Of a stretch of DNA of 64,000 bases, positions 45,017 to 55,378 are shown piece by piece (position 1 is the first letter of the stretch; each line of letters begins with the position of its first letter). The position numbers and the translations under genes are program-made. This DNA comes from Symbiodinium natans (Eukaryota; Sar; Dinophyceae; Suessiales; Symbiodiniaceae): the NCBI GenBank assembly GCA_905221605.1, contig CAJNDS010000382.1, forward strand, positions 1-64,000, written 5' to 3'. Under the pieces are notes generated by a model. That model was given only the letters and a program-made list of their open reading frames with translations. It was not told the origin of the DNA and made no database searches.

Positions 45017-45142
45017 TGGCATCTTCCCTAGCTGTTCCCGTAGAAACCTCCGATGAGACCATGCGGGCCTTACATCTCATCTCGGAGGCCCTACTTCTGA
45101 CTCACCCTATCCAGGCATCACGGCGCATACCCGCAACATCCA
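45017..45142 (+). CDS. Exon with a strong canonical GTGAGT donor
   Basis: After TCCCCCAG the frame reads ASSLAVPVETSDETMRAL, HLISEALLLTHPIQASRR and IPATS, ending before GTGAGT. Borders and codon quality are good. It ends one base into a codon. Confidence 0.6.
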
Positions 45143-45309
45143 GTGAGTTCAGAGGGTTTGGGATTTTGACATACTGTTCAAGACCCCATCGGACGCCCCA
45201 AATCCCGAGCTCCAAGCTCTTGCATTCTGCACCTCCCTAAGACGAAGCCCTGCCTTAAAGCCCTGCAACAAACTCCGGAGGCCTGAAGCCTCAATTTCCC
45301 AGGTCTTAG

Positions 45310-45479
45310 GGCAGCAGTGGTTCACCCTGGGCCTGCGGCACATTCCCTCCGCGCTGTCCGTTCTGCTCCTCGACAAGCTGACAGCCTTTGCTGTTGGAGA
45401 TTGGGCTGGGGCCGTTGTTGGCCTTGGCGCGTTTGGGGGGTTACTACAGGAAAAGGTTGGCGTCGCCCCGTTGAACAGG
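45310..45479 (+). CDS. Exon with a membrane-spanning segment
   Basis: The frame reads QQWFTLGLRHIPSALSVL, LLDKLTAFAVGDWAGAVV, GLGAFGGLLQEKVGV and APLNR. A CTTAG|GG acceptor at 45308-45309 gives the phase needed by the preceding exon; CAG at 45312-45314 is an alternative. The donor is GT after AACAGG, or earlier at GAAAAG|GT. It contains one clear hydrophobic helix. C-rich sequence precedes it and TTTAGGG-like sequence follows. Confidence 0.65.
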
Positions 45480-45670
45480 GTGTTGGGTTTGGGGTGTTTA
45501 GGGTTTAAGGCTTTTGGGGTTTTAGGGTTTGTAGAAGGGTTTGTGTGGGTTCAGGTTTCGGCAGGCACGCCATACTCTAAAGCCCAGCGATAAGAGCCGA
45601 AGGAGTTGAGTTACTGAGCTCGGATCCTCAGTGCATTTGTTAGTTCATTTTGTTTGTTCTTTTCAACCAG

Positions 45671-45741
45671 CACCAACAACAACTCAATATTTGAAGGGGC
45701 ACCAAGAACCGTTGCGGTTTTTCACTAAGGCCAAGCTCACG
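45671..45741 (+). CDS. Exon PTTTQYLKGHQEPLRFFTK
   Basis: After TTCAACCAG the frame reads PTTTQYLKGHQEPLRFFT then KAKLT before a GT donor (CACG|GTGATC). It is a basic loop-like segment between two hydrophobic exons. Confidence 0.55.
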
Positions 45742-46208
45742 GTGATCACCTTTTCTTTAGATGCCGAAGTTTAGGGTGTAAGGCTCAAAGCCCGTCTGCG
45801 ACATGCCATCTTGTTAGGGTACGAAGCCGGCCGGCCAGCCAGCCTTGACAACACGCACACCCAAGTTTAGGGTCTGGTCCGGTCTGGTCCTTGCCTGACC
45901 AAGGCTCGTGCAGACCGAGACCATCGATGCTTTCCTGCTGCAGGCCTGCTGGCTTGGTAGGAAAACCCTGCTTTGAGAACTGGAACGCCAGATCTACTGC
46001 ACCATGAGAAGTAGCCATGGTATGCCATCGCTGTAGTCCTTCCCACCCTTTTGAGCCCTCAAACCCAGTGCCCCTACACCCTGAACCCTCAAAATCTTAG
46101 CCTAGAACCCGTAAAGCCGTAAAGCCTAAAGCTCAAGCCCTGAAGCCCTAAGACTGTAAGCCCCAAATCCTGAAGCCCCAAGCTCTATAAGTCCTCTTAG
46201 CCCTGCAG

Positions 46209-46292
46209 GCGATCTTCTTTGGCCGCGTGGGCCTTCTGAGTGTGCTGGGGGCAGCTGGGCTGCTGTTCAACAGGCTTCTGGTGGTTGCAAAG
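46209..46292 (+). CDS. Exon with a transmembrane helix
   Basis: Between CCTGCAG and AAAG|GTGTTT the frame reads AIFFGRVGLLSVLGAAGL then LFNRLLVVAK, exactly 28 codons. It is strongly hydrophobic. It is preceded by C-rich AGCCCT words and followed by a G run. Confidence 0.65.
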
Positions 46293-46443
46293 GTGTTTGC
46301 ATACGTGGTGTTTTTGTTTGCTTTGCTTCAAGGCTTTGTTTTTGGCCGGGGGTTTTTTTGGCGGGGGGAGAGACGGGTGGGCAGCAAGGCGGCTCTTTAG
46401 AATCTCTGCAGTAATTCCTTGGGGCCCCAAGCCGCCTCTACAG

Positions 46444-46503
46444 CCAAGGCCTTTCTGATCGCGGCAGCCACGGCGACGCTGGCGACGGTGGAGCTCTGCC
46501 GAG
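46444..46503 (+). CDS. Exon with a small hydrophobic helix
   Basis: After CCTCTACAG the frame reads KAFLIAAATATLATVELC. It has very GC-rich third positions. The phase with the previous exon is off by one base, so one of the borders needs adjusting. TTTAGGG and TTTCGGG words start about 30 bases later. Confidence 0.55.
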
Positions 46504-47141
46504 GCACCCTCCGAAGAGGGACCCTGAACCCTAGGGTTAAGGGTTTCGGGTTTAGGGTTTCGGGTTGAGGGTTTCGGGTTTAGGGTTTAGGGTTTAGGGC
46601 TTAGGGTTCTGAACCCATGTTTCCTACTCTCCGTTTGAGGCATGTGGAAGGAACCCTACGAACCATACCAACCCTATGAATCCTGTGAACCCTATGAACC
46701 CCCCCTCCTACCTATGTTTTTGTGAGTCCATTGTCGTGCAATGTGCAATGTCCTTGATTTATCTTAGCTTCCTCTCCCAGAATCCTATGGATGTTCATTG
46801 TTCGCCGTGGTTTTGCTGCTAATTAAGGCTATATTACTATTCGGCCTCAGGGTTTAGAATGTTCCAGCTAGAAGGGATCTCGGCTTATCGGCCCGTATGA
46901 GCCACAAGCAGGGTAGGAGTTGGGCTCTTCGGGGAATATTGCCCGCGGGCCTTGGGAAGTTGCACATTTGTCTCTTATGGGGGTTTAGGGGATCGTATTT
47001 GTGAAGGGCAAACCTCGTACTGGAACCCAAGCAATCACCAGTACTAGCCCTCCATAACTATGCCGTAAACTACCCAAAATACCCACTTAAGTGGGAACCC
47101 ATATCACCCCATGCTGAGAACCCTCCCACCCCATGAGGTAG

Positions 47142-47232
47142 CTCGGAGGATTCCAGCCAAGAGGACACGACGGATGCATCGCAGGGCAGCGACAACAACG
47201 ACAGTGGCGACAGCGAGGGCAGCGATGCCTGA
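47142..47232 (+). CDS. Terminal exon, acidic Ser/Asp/Glu tail
   Basis: After GAGGTAG the frame reads SEDSSQEDTTDASQGSDN then NDSGDSEGSDA and TGA at 47230-47232. It is an acidic, casein-kinase-2-like disordered tail. It closes a gene that starts at 43391 if all these exons belong together. Confidence 0.6.
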
Positions 47233-47423
47233 GGAGACGCTCTGGCGCAGAAGCGGCATGCGCTCGGCTGAAAGTGCCCGAATAAAGGGCCCTATTGAAA
47301 TGCGAATGGGTGTTTTAGGTAGTTGAATTCTTATAGAAGCTCGGCGTCCCGAGCCGGGGTCAAAATCAAACACCACAGTAAGCGTGGTTGTGATATCCTG
47401 TGTACTGTTCCTAACGGCAGAGA

Positions 47424-47558
47424 ATGCCTGCAATTATGCCACACATAAGCAACTCTCAGCTCCCAAGCCCTCTGCCCATTGCTTCTGCGACAGGAGGCCC
47501 TACCAGCGCGGAGGAGGCAAGCTGCGTCCCAGCAGGAAACTTCGTGGCTTCAAAATAG
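47424..47558 (+). CDS. 44-codon open frame, possible first exon
   Basis: The ATG at 47424 reads MPAIMPHISNSQLPSPLP, IASATGGPTSAEEASCVP and AGNFVASK, TAG at 47556. It is Pro/Ser/Ala-rich with plausible codons. A second, 68-codon frame overlaps (47384-47590). It starts 190 bases after the previous gene's stop and may open the next gene. Confidence 0.4.
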   Translation: MPAIMPHISNSQLPSPLPIASATGGPTSAEEASCVPAGNFVASK

Positions 47559-49016
47559 ACTCCAATCCCGCGAAACCCCAAACCTCTTAGGGGAGGCACT
47601 CTGGGTTTTGCAGCTCTAAGCCGCCTTAAAGCTCCCTGGAGCCAGCCCCCCAACTGTAGCCTGTAAACAATATAAACCCGAAGCCCCCTGAGTCCCCTCT
47701 AAGCTTGAAAAGCCTCGGGGTCCAGGGGAACTGCTACCTAGAGGGGGCAACATAGCCTCAGCGGAACCTTATGACGCTTTTCCAATGTGGGTCTTTTCCC
47801 TCAGAGCTCCCGAAACCCACCTTGGTGTTTTTGTGGATTACCTAGAAATCCTTTCAAGGGGATACAAGAGCCCCCTGCACAAAAAGTAGGTTTCTTACGG
47901 GAGGGTTTCGGGGCTCAGGAGTTCGAAGGTCACGTTCATCGATGTCCAGGGCCCAGGGTTCCGTTCAATCTCTGACAGCAGAGGAAGCATGAGAAATCAA
48001 TGACACGGACCGGCTTCAGCAACCCCTCACAAGACCTAAAACCTACGTGGCCTGAAGACTTTTTACTAGTCTCGTGGCCCCGAAGATTCTAAGATTCTAA
48101 GAATTTAAGTGCCTAGTGCTGAAGTGGGGCTCAAGAATACGTTCACAACCCCCTCCCTCCCGCCCCCAGCCCCCAGCGCCCCGCCCTGCTAGGGTTTCTA
48201 AAGGGGGCTTTTTAGGGGCGAGACCACGCGCTCCGCGCACACCACTGCGCCACCTCGTAGGCGGGACCCCGCTGCGCCGCTGAGTGCGAGGCCCGTGAAC
48301 GGGGTTTTTTGGGTCTAGATTGTCGGTTTCTAAGGGACTCAAGGGGGTTTCGGCGAAGGGTTTAGGGAGCTTCCCGGATGTTTGTAAATTTCTGGAGGTT
48401 ACCAGGTTTTCGGCCCTTAAGCCCCGGATTGCTGAACACCCTGGTGTTCAGATCGTCGCAACCCACTTGCGGGCAGCGCTTCATTCCCGGAACCCTAAAC
48501 CCTGCACCTTTTGGTGTGCCTAAGGCTAGTTGCAAATATGGTCCCTTACCTGCTTGAAGGGGGTCCTGAAGCATATACTAAGATGTTTTGTGCACCTGGG
48601 TCCTCTAAAGTGAGGTCCCTTTTGGGGATCCGGTGATCACACGGGGCCTTGCTATGTAGGTAGAGACCATATAGCTGGGCAGGCCCTTGCTTCAGTGGAG
48701 TCCCATCGAATCAACAGGGGTCCAACTTTTTGAACAAACCCGAGCCCTGAAGGCCAGTCTCGAGCTTAAGGCTTAGAGGGATTGAGCTGATTTCCAAAGC
48801 CCTATACATGCAGTGACTGTAGATAGTCTGGAGAGTGTTAAAGGACCCTCTGATTCAGCTCCCATGTTTTTAGATGGCTTTTCCAGGGGTTCCGGGTTTG
48901 AGCGTTTAGGAGTCTTAGGTTCCAAGTTTGGCTTTTGAGTTTACAGCTTCAGGGTTCAGGGCCTCGGGTTCGGGGTTGATTGACACATTCGCTCTCGTCC
49001 GCACCTTTGTGCGCAG
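47559..49016. other. Heptamer-poor to mixed non-coding stretch
   Basis: C-rich words at 47570-47710 and 48490-48505; G-rich words at 48340-48370 and 48890-48980. A possible exon near 48430 (IAEHPGVQIVATHLRAAL) lacks certain borders. Confidence 0.35.
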
Positions 49017-49114
49017 GCGGACCTGGAAGCGCCGCCCAGGCGTCCACTGCGGAGACTTATGGATACCATCATTTAGAGAGCTGCCCATGTGCCCCTGACT
49101 ACTCTCTACCCTAA
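49017..49114 (+). CDS. Exon GPGSAAQASTAETYGYHH
   Basis: After GTGCGCAG the frame reads GPGSAAQASTAETYGYHH then LESCPCAPDYSLP, TAA at 49112. It may be a terminal exon or continue through an unseen donor. It has good codon composition and is followed by C-rich heptamer words. Confidence 0.45.
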
Positions 49115-49320
49115 AGCCCCGAGCTACCTCCAAAGCCTCGAAGCCCCAAAGCCTAAAACCTCAAGAGCCCTTCTCCCTCACCCCCCGCAACCCTGACATC
49201 CCGAAGGTCCAACAAAAATGGCTTCCAAAATCATCCCCTTATAATCTCTGTATACTTGCAACAACACTACCAAATCCCCCCCCCTCCCCCCAAACAAATT
49301 GCCCACCTCCCCCAAACACC

Positions 49321-49513
49321 GTGTTTTGTTTTGTTTGTTTGCTCTGCGGTCGCGAGGCACCTTTTCCAGTGCCTTACACGAGCGACCGTACGTCAAAACA
49401 AAAAGGTGCTCGACCCACCGAATGTTTTGTTTGCTGTGGTGTGAACTGTTTTTCGACACGAAACCGACCCACAGCAAAATATAACAAAACGACCGCACAG
49501 CAAAACAAACACC
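49321..49513. mobile_element. MITE-like element with inverted ends
   Basis: The left end (49321-49353) is GTTTTG-rich and finishes CTCTGCGGTCG. The right end (49490-49513) reads CGACCGCACAGCAAAACAAA, its near inverse complement. Inside are nested inverted pairs: TTTTGTTTGCTGTGG (49424-49438) against CCACAGCAAAATATAACAAAA (49469 on), and a hairpin with GGCAC and GTGCC arms (about 49355-49374). The AT-richer composition without telomere words marks it as foreign to the intron. No coding capacity for a transposase; the open frames over it on both strands are by-products. Confidence 0.6.
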
Positions 49514-49687
49514 TCGGACCCGTGGCTACCTGGAGAATTCTAAGCTCCTTCCTTAGTTCAGCCAACTTGCGAGATTTGGGGGGCCGGGTTTAGGGCTTAG
49601 GGCTTCTGGGGTTTGGGTTTCGGGTTTAGAGTTTTGGTTCTTGGCGGTTTGTGGTCGTGCTTTGCCGTTTCTCTAGGCACTCGACAG

Positions 49688-49729
49688 GTATGCCTCCCAT
49701 CACCCCTCCAGAACAAATAAACAGCTCAG
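49688..49729 (+). CDS. Candidate mini-exon MPPITPPEQINSS
   Basis: After CTCGACAG, led by GT, the frame reads MPPITPPEQINSS. It is too short to be sure. It sits at a change from TTTAGGG-like to non-repetitive sequence. Confidence 0.35.
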
Positions 49730-49788
49730 TCTTTGGTTGTGGAGGGGGCTTGTTTTTGGATTGAGGGCTTTTCAAAAAACTGTTTTAG

Positions 49789-49888
49789 GACCCGCACCAT
49801 CATCCCCGACTGGCCCGCCCGCTTTGGTTGATCTTTCGCTGATGGGCACGAGACAGAGAAACAAACAGACCAAGAGCCCACTCAGAGC
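49789..49888 (+). CDS. Exon with Pro-rich start and basic end
   Basis: After GTTTTAG the frame reads PAPSSPTGPPALVDLSLM then GTRQRNKQTKSPLRA. The frame stays open to 49940. Low-complexity linker composition fits the RS-like exon that follows. Confidence 0.45.
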
Positions 49889-50044
49889 CATCTTGCTTTC
49901 AAGTTCTCTTCATGTTTCACATGTTCCTGTATTTGCTTGAAGAGGACTCCCGACACCAACACCCTGCAAACCCTAACCGCCCTAACCTCGAAACCCCAAA
50001 CCCCATAAATCCCAAGCCCTTTCGCAATTGGAGAACCTTGACAG

Positions 50045-50092
50045 GCCTTCCACCCTCGGGCGCGCGCCCGAGGAGTCGCAGCCCCTCCAGCG
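50045..50092 (+). CDS. RS-like mini-exon with canonical borders
   Basis: Between TTGACAG and G|GTGAGC the frame reads LPPSGARPRSRSPSS. The Arg-Ser dipeptides resemble an RS domain of a splicing-related protein, but the exon is only 16 codons. Confidence 0.5.
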
Positions 50093-50729
50093 GTGAGCAA
50101 AAAGAGGTTCAGGGGCCATAGGGGTAGCTGAAGAGCTTGGTGATCAGGATTCTCGCAGCACTTCGTCTTTTATTCTTAGGAAAAGCTGAAAGTTGAATGA
50201 GCGGTTTGAGAGCGGTTTCAAGAGAGTTTGGGCATGGCTGTTAGGCTTGTGAGGGCGTGGAGCTTGCAGCGAGTTTTGGGGTTGAAGGTTGATCTAAGAG
50301 GTTTTTGAGATGGACATGGTTCGCGAGTCAAGAGAGCGCAGGCACAAACCTCACACCATACTTGGACATGGCTGTGGATGCCGCCCACTAGCATCTGAAG
50401 TAGATGCTGCAAATCGAAAACGCCACCTCACACTTCGTGCTTGGCTCGCAGGGGGTGAGCCTGGCAATCAGGCGGAGCTGAAGGTTTCATAGGCAAAGCG
50501 CATGCTGGAAAGTGCCCGCATCTACTCTCATGGTGGTCGAAACAGGACATCAGCACCAAGCTGCTTGAGAGACTCATAGAGTACCAAGCTACGCGAAACA
50601 GAACTGCATGGTATGGTAGAACCATAACACACCACTGAACCTTGTGACCCTCAGCGACAGTTGTCGCTTTAGTACTGTATCCAGTGGCTCCTCTAGAGGG
50701 AGTGGCAGCGAACCTGCTGCTGCTGGCGC
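50093..50729. other. Stretch with weak exon candidates
   Basis: Heptamer-poor. A plus frame at 50530-50610 (QDISTKLLERLIEYQATR) looks helical and exon-like; another at 50310-50490 is open but unconvincing. The minus strand is also open. Confidence 0.35.
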
Positions 50730-50810
50730 ATGTCTACGGAGCCCAATGAAAACGATTCCTCGGACAAGCCGTTCTTGATCAGGACGCGGGCACTGGGAGT
50801 CAGGGCTCGG
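50730..50810 (+). CDS. Possible first exon of a second membrane protein gene
   Basis: The ATG at 50730 reads MSTEPNENDSSDKPFLIR then TRALGVRARG. The polar, acidic start looks like a true cytosolic N-terminus. TTTAGGG-like words are in frame further on, so the exon must end before about 50840. Confidence 0.45.
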
Positions 50811-51238
50811 GGCTTCCTCAATTGGGTTGCTTTGCAAGTTGACCCTAAACCCTCAGGTTTGGGTCAGGATTCACCCCGCTTTCGCGGTTTATTTCGCGGT
50901 GCACCAGGAGTTTGGCTTCCGGTTTGGCTATCTAGGGGCTGAAGGCTAAGCCTAAACCCTTTCTGGAAGTTGATTGTCTTGTAAGGGTTAACCGGAAGTT
51001 TGTGGATCTTGTAAAGGGGCGGGGGGGGCTGAACTTCAGATGCTGAAGGGTCCGGCCTTGAACGTCCGAACCCACCTCCTACACCGCGCATCATCCCTAA
51101 ACCACCTACCCCCTCTAAACGCAAAACCCGTCTCAGCCCAACCCCTAAACCCATTAAGCCCTATAAACTCTTAACCTCATTAAAAGGCATTCTTACCATC
51201 AAAGTCTCAACCCCTGAAACACCCGAAGCCTGCTGCAG

Positions 51239-51438
51239 ATCACGCCGGCCAGGAACATACCCAATGCAATCACCTGCGCCACAGACTCAGAAAAGGCTCA
51301 GACCCAGTAGACTCCGTAAGGGTCCTGAAGCTCTCGTGGATCACTTTCTGGTTCTTTGTCATGACCATGTTGTCTCTAACAGCTGCTACGATTGTATCTT
51401 TGATGCTTCGCATTGCCATTATGACATGGTTACCTTGG
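51239..51438 (+). CDS. Exon with a basic segment then a transmembrane helix
   Basis: After GCTGCAG the frame reads HAGQEHTQCNHLRHRLRK, GSDPVDSVRVLKLSWITF, WFFVMTMLSLTAATIVSL and MLRIAIMTWLPW, ending on a complete codon at a GT donor (TTGG|GTAGGG). The soluble, His/Arg-rich part leads into about 30 hydrophobic residues, a clear membrane signature. Another frame is also open here but is much less membrane- or protein-like. CCCTAAA-type words precede it. Confidence 0.55.
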
Positions 51439-52451
51439 GTAGGGTGCCGGGGGGCGGGGGTATGACACGGGATTCAGCTTGTTTCGTTGCTGGCGCATTC
51501 GGCTGATAGAGCTTCTGCTTTGTTGGAAAGTTATAAGCAGGGCGGATCGTGGAGCCCTGATCGCAATCAGACCTAGGTCACAGTGGCTTGCGGCTTCATC
51601 CAAATGGTTTCGACTGCGATCCCAGGTCGGAGAGTTGAGGGTTAGCTGGGTTTTGGGACCTGTTGGGTTCAGGCCAATATGTATAGCATAAAGTGAGATG
51701 TAGGAAAACTATGCTTAAAAGGGTTTCACAATCGGCTGTAGTTGGCTGTAATTGCGTTTACGAGGAGCTTTATAAGGGCTTAATTTGGCTGAATTTGGGT
51801 TATAGGTTTTTGCCTTGGAGTCGAGGGTTTGGGGCTTGGGAATTCCGAGCTTTGTTTGGTTTCGGGTTTGGGGTGTTGAGGTGCAAAGGGCCTTGCCTAC
51901 ATGAGACACTCTTCCAGCTCTGAAACCAATCTTTTTGTTCTGGTGTGGGGTGCGGGAGGGGGGGGGCGGGCAGGGTTGGGATTTGCGGTTCAGGGTTTTC
52001 AGGTTGAGTTGGGCTCATGGGTATGAAGGCAAACAGGGGCTTCTGATCTTCTCTATGTTTTCAAGGCTACAGGTTCCCTTATCTTAACCGCTGTGAAGCA
52101 AGAAAAGGTTCCTTCCCTCTAGGTGACTGGGGAGCTTTGCTTTATCATCGGATGTTTGGCATGTTGGGGCCACACCCCCCGACATCCCTTGGCTCCGCAC
52201 CCCCGCTGGCCCCCGAAGCCTGTTTCGCCTTTTTGCCTATTGTGTTAGGGTTTAGGGTTGAGGGTTTAGGGTTTAGGGTTTAGGGTGCTTTGAAATATGG
52301 AGTTTTGTGTCGACTTCGAAGGCTATGAAGGGAATTATCCACAAGAGCGCTATGGGGCTTGTCCACGGCTTATAATCCCTTTTCAGGACTGTTAGTAGAC
52401 GGGGAACATCTTGAGGTTGCTGTGTCTCTCTGCCTGCCTGCCCACCGAGAG

Positions 52452-52529
52452 GCATCTCGCCGAACATCTGCGTGTTTGCCACGTTTCTGGGGCTGCTGGC
52501 GGACATCGCGGATGGACGCTTGGCTGCGA
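52452..52529 (+). CDS. Exon with a hydrophobic segment
   Basis: After ACCGAGAG, led by GC, the frame reads ISPNICVFATFLGLLADI then ADGRLAAR, with very GC-rich third positions. The alternative frame (LPTERHLAEHLRVCHVSG) is also open, so the call is tentative. Confidence 0.45.
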
Positions 52530-53303
52530 GGATGTAGGATTTATTGGCTCTAGGGTGCAGGTTTGAGGGTGGTTTAGGGTTCAGGATTTAGAGTTCAGGG
52601 TTTCGGGACTAGGCGCTGGCGTTCGGGGAAGTTGGTTTGGGTTTACGGTTGAGGGTCCGAAAACCCTGGCGCCCTCCTGTCTTGAGCTTTGGAAGATTCT
52701 CGCCACAAGAGGCTTGAAGCACCAGAATCCCAACTTCAGATTCCTGGGTCTGGGGTATAGGGCCAAAACAAGGGGGTAGAACCCCCAGTTCCCCTCAAGC
52801 CCGAAACTAGGGGGAGACGCACCCTAAAGCGTATCCCCAAAACCGCATGTCCACAAGAGCCCTGCTTCGAGCGGAGGTACAGCTGCTCGCACCTCACCTG
52901 CAATAAGATGGGCGACCTAAAAGCAGCAGCCGGCGTGGGGTTTGGCATGTTGGGTTGCATCCTACGGCCTCTAGCCACCCCCTTCCCCATCCACGCCCGG
53001 GTGCGAAGAAACCCTCAGTTTCACAGTTTCGAAGTCAGGGCATGCAGGGGGCCACCGAACCCTAAACCCTGAACCCTCAACCGCTCCGTGCTCGGAACCC
53101 TCAAGCCCAGCTCTCGGCCCATTACGCAGATGCCCTGGAACCAAACCCCAGGCAGATACTCTGAAGATCTCTGAAGATCTCTGAATCCCCCACACCATCG
53201 GGTTCACACCTCAACCTCAGGCGGCTCTTAAATCCCGAATCCCTACGAAGGTCGAAATCCAAAAAGCCATCAAAGCCCCCTTGAGCCCCCAGGTAAGCTT
53301 CAG

Positions 53304-53350
53304 GTGAAGTCGAAGTTCGGAGCTGCCTTCGACCAGCTGGGACACCCAAG
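53304..53350 (+). CDS. Exon VKSKFGAAFDQLGHP
   Basis: After AGCTTCAG the frame reads VKSKFGAAFDQLGHP. C-rich words precede it and TTTTGGGG words begin about 20 bases later. Confidence 0.5.
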
Positions 53351-53395
53351 TCGAGGGTTTTCGGGTTTTGCTTGAGGGGTTTTTGGGGTTTAGGG

Positions 53396-53596
53396 GTAGG
53401 GTTTGGGGTTTTGGGTGTTCTGGGGTTTTGGGGTTTTGGGGTTTTGGGGTTTTGGGGTTTTGGGGTTTTGGGGCTTTGGGGCTTTGGGGCTTTGGGGCTT
53501 TGGGGCTTTGGGGCTTTGGGGCTTTGGGGCTTGGGGGCTTTGGGGGCTTTGGGGGCTTTGGTGGCTTTGGTGGCGAGGGGGGGGGGGGGGGGTTGC
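53396..53596. repeat. Octamer array TTTTGGGG then CTTTGGGG
   Basis: About seven TTTTGGGG units (close to ciliate-type telomere words) change to about eight CTTTGGGG and then GGCTTTGGG units, ending in a G run at about 53577-53592. It gives Gly/Phe/Leu-rich artefact frames in all three forward frames. Confidence 0.95.
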
Positions 53597-53888
53597 GGTT
53601 GGGTTAAGGCCGGATTGAGGGTTTAGGCTCGCCCTTTTCTTGTGGGCTGTTTTTAAGCTTACGAGGGTTTAGGGGACTTTTGGGTTGAAGGTTCATGGGT
53701 AGACAGTACCGGGGCTTGCAAGTGGTTTAGGGTTCAGTCCAGGGTGTCGGGGCCTGGGGTTTCTGCAAATAACAACTCTAACCGTACGTAGGAGTTTGCT
53801 TCTTGTTGATTCTACAAACCTGCCAGAAACTTGAAAAATGGATTATATCTTTGTTTGTCTCGGCTCTAATAAGGGTAATGTTACTTAG

Positions 53889-53965
53889 CTGCGGCTATGT
53901 ACGGCACCGGCAAGTTTCCGTATGCTGCCAATCGCAGAAGCCAGGTTGTGGCGCATAAGAACAAG
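53889..53965 (+). CDS. Exon AMYGTGKFPYAANRRSQVV
   Basis: Between TACTTAG and AAG|GTACTG the frame reads AAMYGTGKFPYAANRRSQ then VVAHKNK. Borders are canonical. Two long minus-strand frames (126 and 129 codons, 53881-54274) cover the same bases; one is hydrophobic (FFTAVLLPLIYCTLASC), so an antisense gene or element remnant cannot be excluded. Confidence 0.45.
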
Positions 53966-54719
53966 GTACTGACTGATCTCTCTACGAAATAAGGCCAGGT
54001 CAGCGCAGCTGGCCAAGGTGCAGTAAATGAGCGGGAGTAGGACGGCCGTAAAAAACGGCCGCAGAGAATACCACGAACCGTGCTTGCACCTTGATGCGGG
54101 CACTGTTGAGTTCTCGGTTTTGGATGCGCAAAGAGTTTGACAAGCTTGGAGCGCTCTGTTTTCGGGGCACTTAATATATACCCTAAACCATCCCTGCCCG
54201 CCGAGGCTTGCCGACTTGACCTGCTTCGGGATCGGCCCAGGCCTCCCGGCGGGTTGAGCAAGAACCCTCTTCATGGAGTTTTGTGGCTTGGGGTGGAGGA
54301 TGTTTTTGTTGCAGGGGTGGGGGGGGCAGGGGGGGGGGCAGGGGGCAAATCTTAACCCCTAAACCCTGAAAGCTTTAGGCCCTAAACCTTCAAAATGCTG
54401 AGCCCCATAAAAAACTTAAACTAAGGCTCTGATCCCTGAGTCCCTCAAGAAGGCTACCAAAAAGTACCACCAGTTTAGATTGGAAATAGGGAAATTGCGA
54501 CACATCTCCGAACCCTCAAGTGATGCTGTCCCGTGTGCTTCCCTGAGACTCGACACAACGTCATGCACCACCGAACCTCACACGAACCACAAAGACAACT
54601 TTTCAATTGAGAGCCGCAAGCCTTGAAGCAACCCCGTCAGTCGAACACGAAAACGCCTAAACCCCGAACGGCCCAAAGAGAGCCTCGAACCCTGAAACTT
54701 GATGTCGAGTCCGTACCAG

Positions 54720-54780
54720 GGATCTTCTTCACGCGGCAAGCGTTGAGCCGCCTGGCACCAGAAAAAATGCCAAATTTCTG
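54720..54780 (+). CDS. Candidate exon, frame ambiguous
   Basis: After GTACCAG two frames are plausible: IFFTRQALSRLAPEKMPN and DLLHAASVEPPGTRKNAK. TTTAGGG words start at 54780, as expected right after an exon. Confidence 0.4.
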
Positions 54781-55309
54781 GGTTTAGGGTTTAGGGTTGG
54801 AATAGCTTCCCTGAGTTTTTGCGGTGTAGCTTTGGTCTTGGGTTTCAGAGGCCCACAGCACGGATCCCTGTAAAGACACACCCCATCAGCTGTAGCAACT
54901 TCGGTTCGGCCTCGAAGGAGTTTGCACTTGAGGATTGTGGTTTAGGGGTTTTGGAGGTTAGCCTCTCTTTCAAGAGCTGTATGGCGTAAGGCAGAGGCCG
55001 AATGAACAGAGTTCATGGCCCTCTCACTCCGTAGGACTGAGTTAGACCCAGAAACTTACACCTCTATTGCTTCCGGCTGTTCATCTTTGGACCTTGGAGT
55101 TCTTGCAGGGGACACCGTGCCTTATAGGCCCCAAGAGCACATCTGGGTGGGCTCGGTTCAGGCAGAAGAGGGCTTCAGCCTTAATCCGTAACCCAAGATG
55201 GCAGTAGGGGCATGCATGTGATATGTACGTATATGTCTCTATAAATATCGGGCTCCTTGGGGTGTTAGTAGCAGAGTTTCGGGTTTTGGGCTTGAGTTTT
55301 TCCGGGCTT

Positions 55310-55378
55310 CGAGACGGAGGGTTGATCCAACTGACCAAGGCCAACAGGAAAGCCCAGGAGTCTCCGTTGGGACCGTGA
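55310..55378 (+). CDS. Candidate exon RDGGLIQLTKANRKAQES
   Basis: The frame reads RDGGLIQLTKANRKAQES then PLGP and TGA. It is basic and helix-forming. Its upstream border is uncertain (no AG directly before it). Confidence 0.35.
   Translation, partial: RDGGLIQLTKANRKAQESPLGP

Noticed and set aside
45310-46503. Identification as PEX11 or a choline-transporter-like protein
   Set aside because: Hydrophobic spacing was suggestive but no family motif is visible, so the product is left unnamed.
49256-49593. Cluster of five overlapping frames as small genes
   Set aside because: They all coincide with the MITE-like inverted repeats, whose low stop density explains them.
51483-51530. tRNA gene suggested by GGCGCATTCGGCTGATAGAGC
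   Set aside because: No acceptor stem, anticodon arm or T-loop could be completed around it.
53368-53626. Gly/Phe/Leu-rich frames in all three forward frames
   Set aside because: Products of the TTTTGGGG octamer array.
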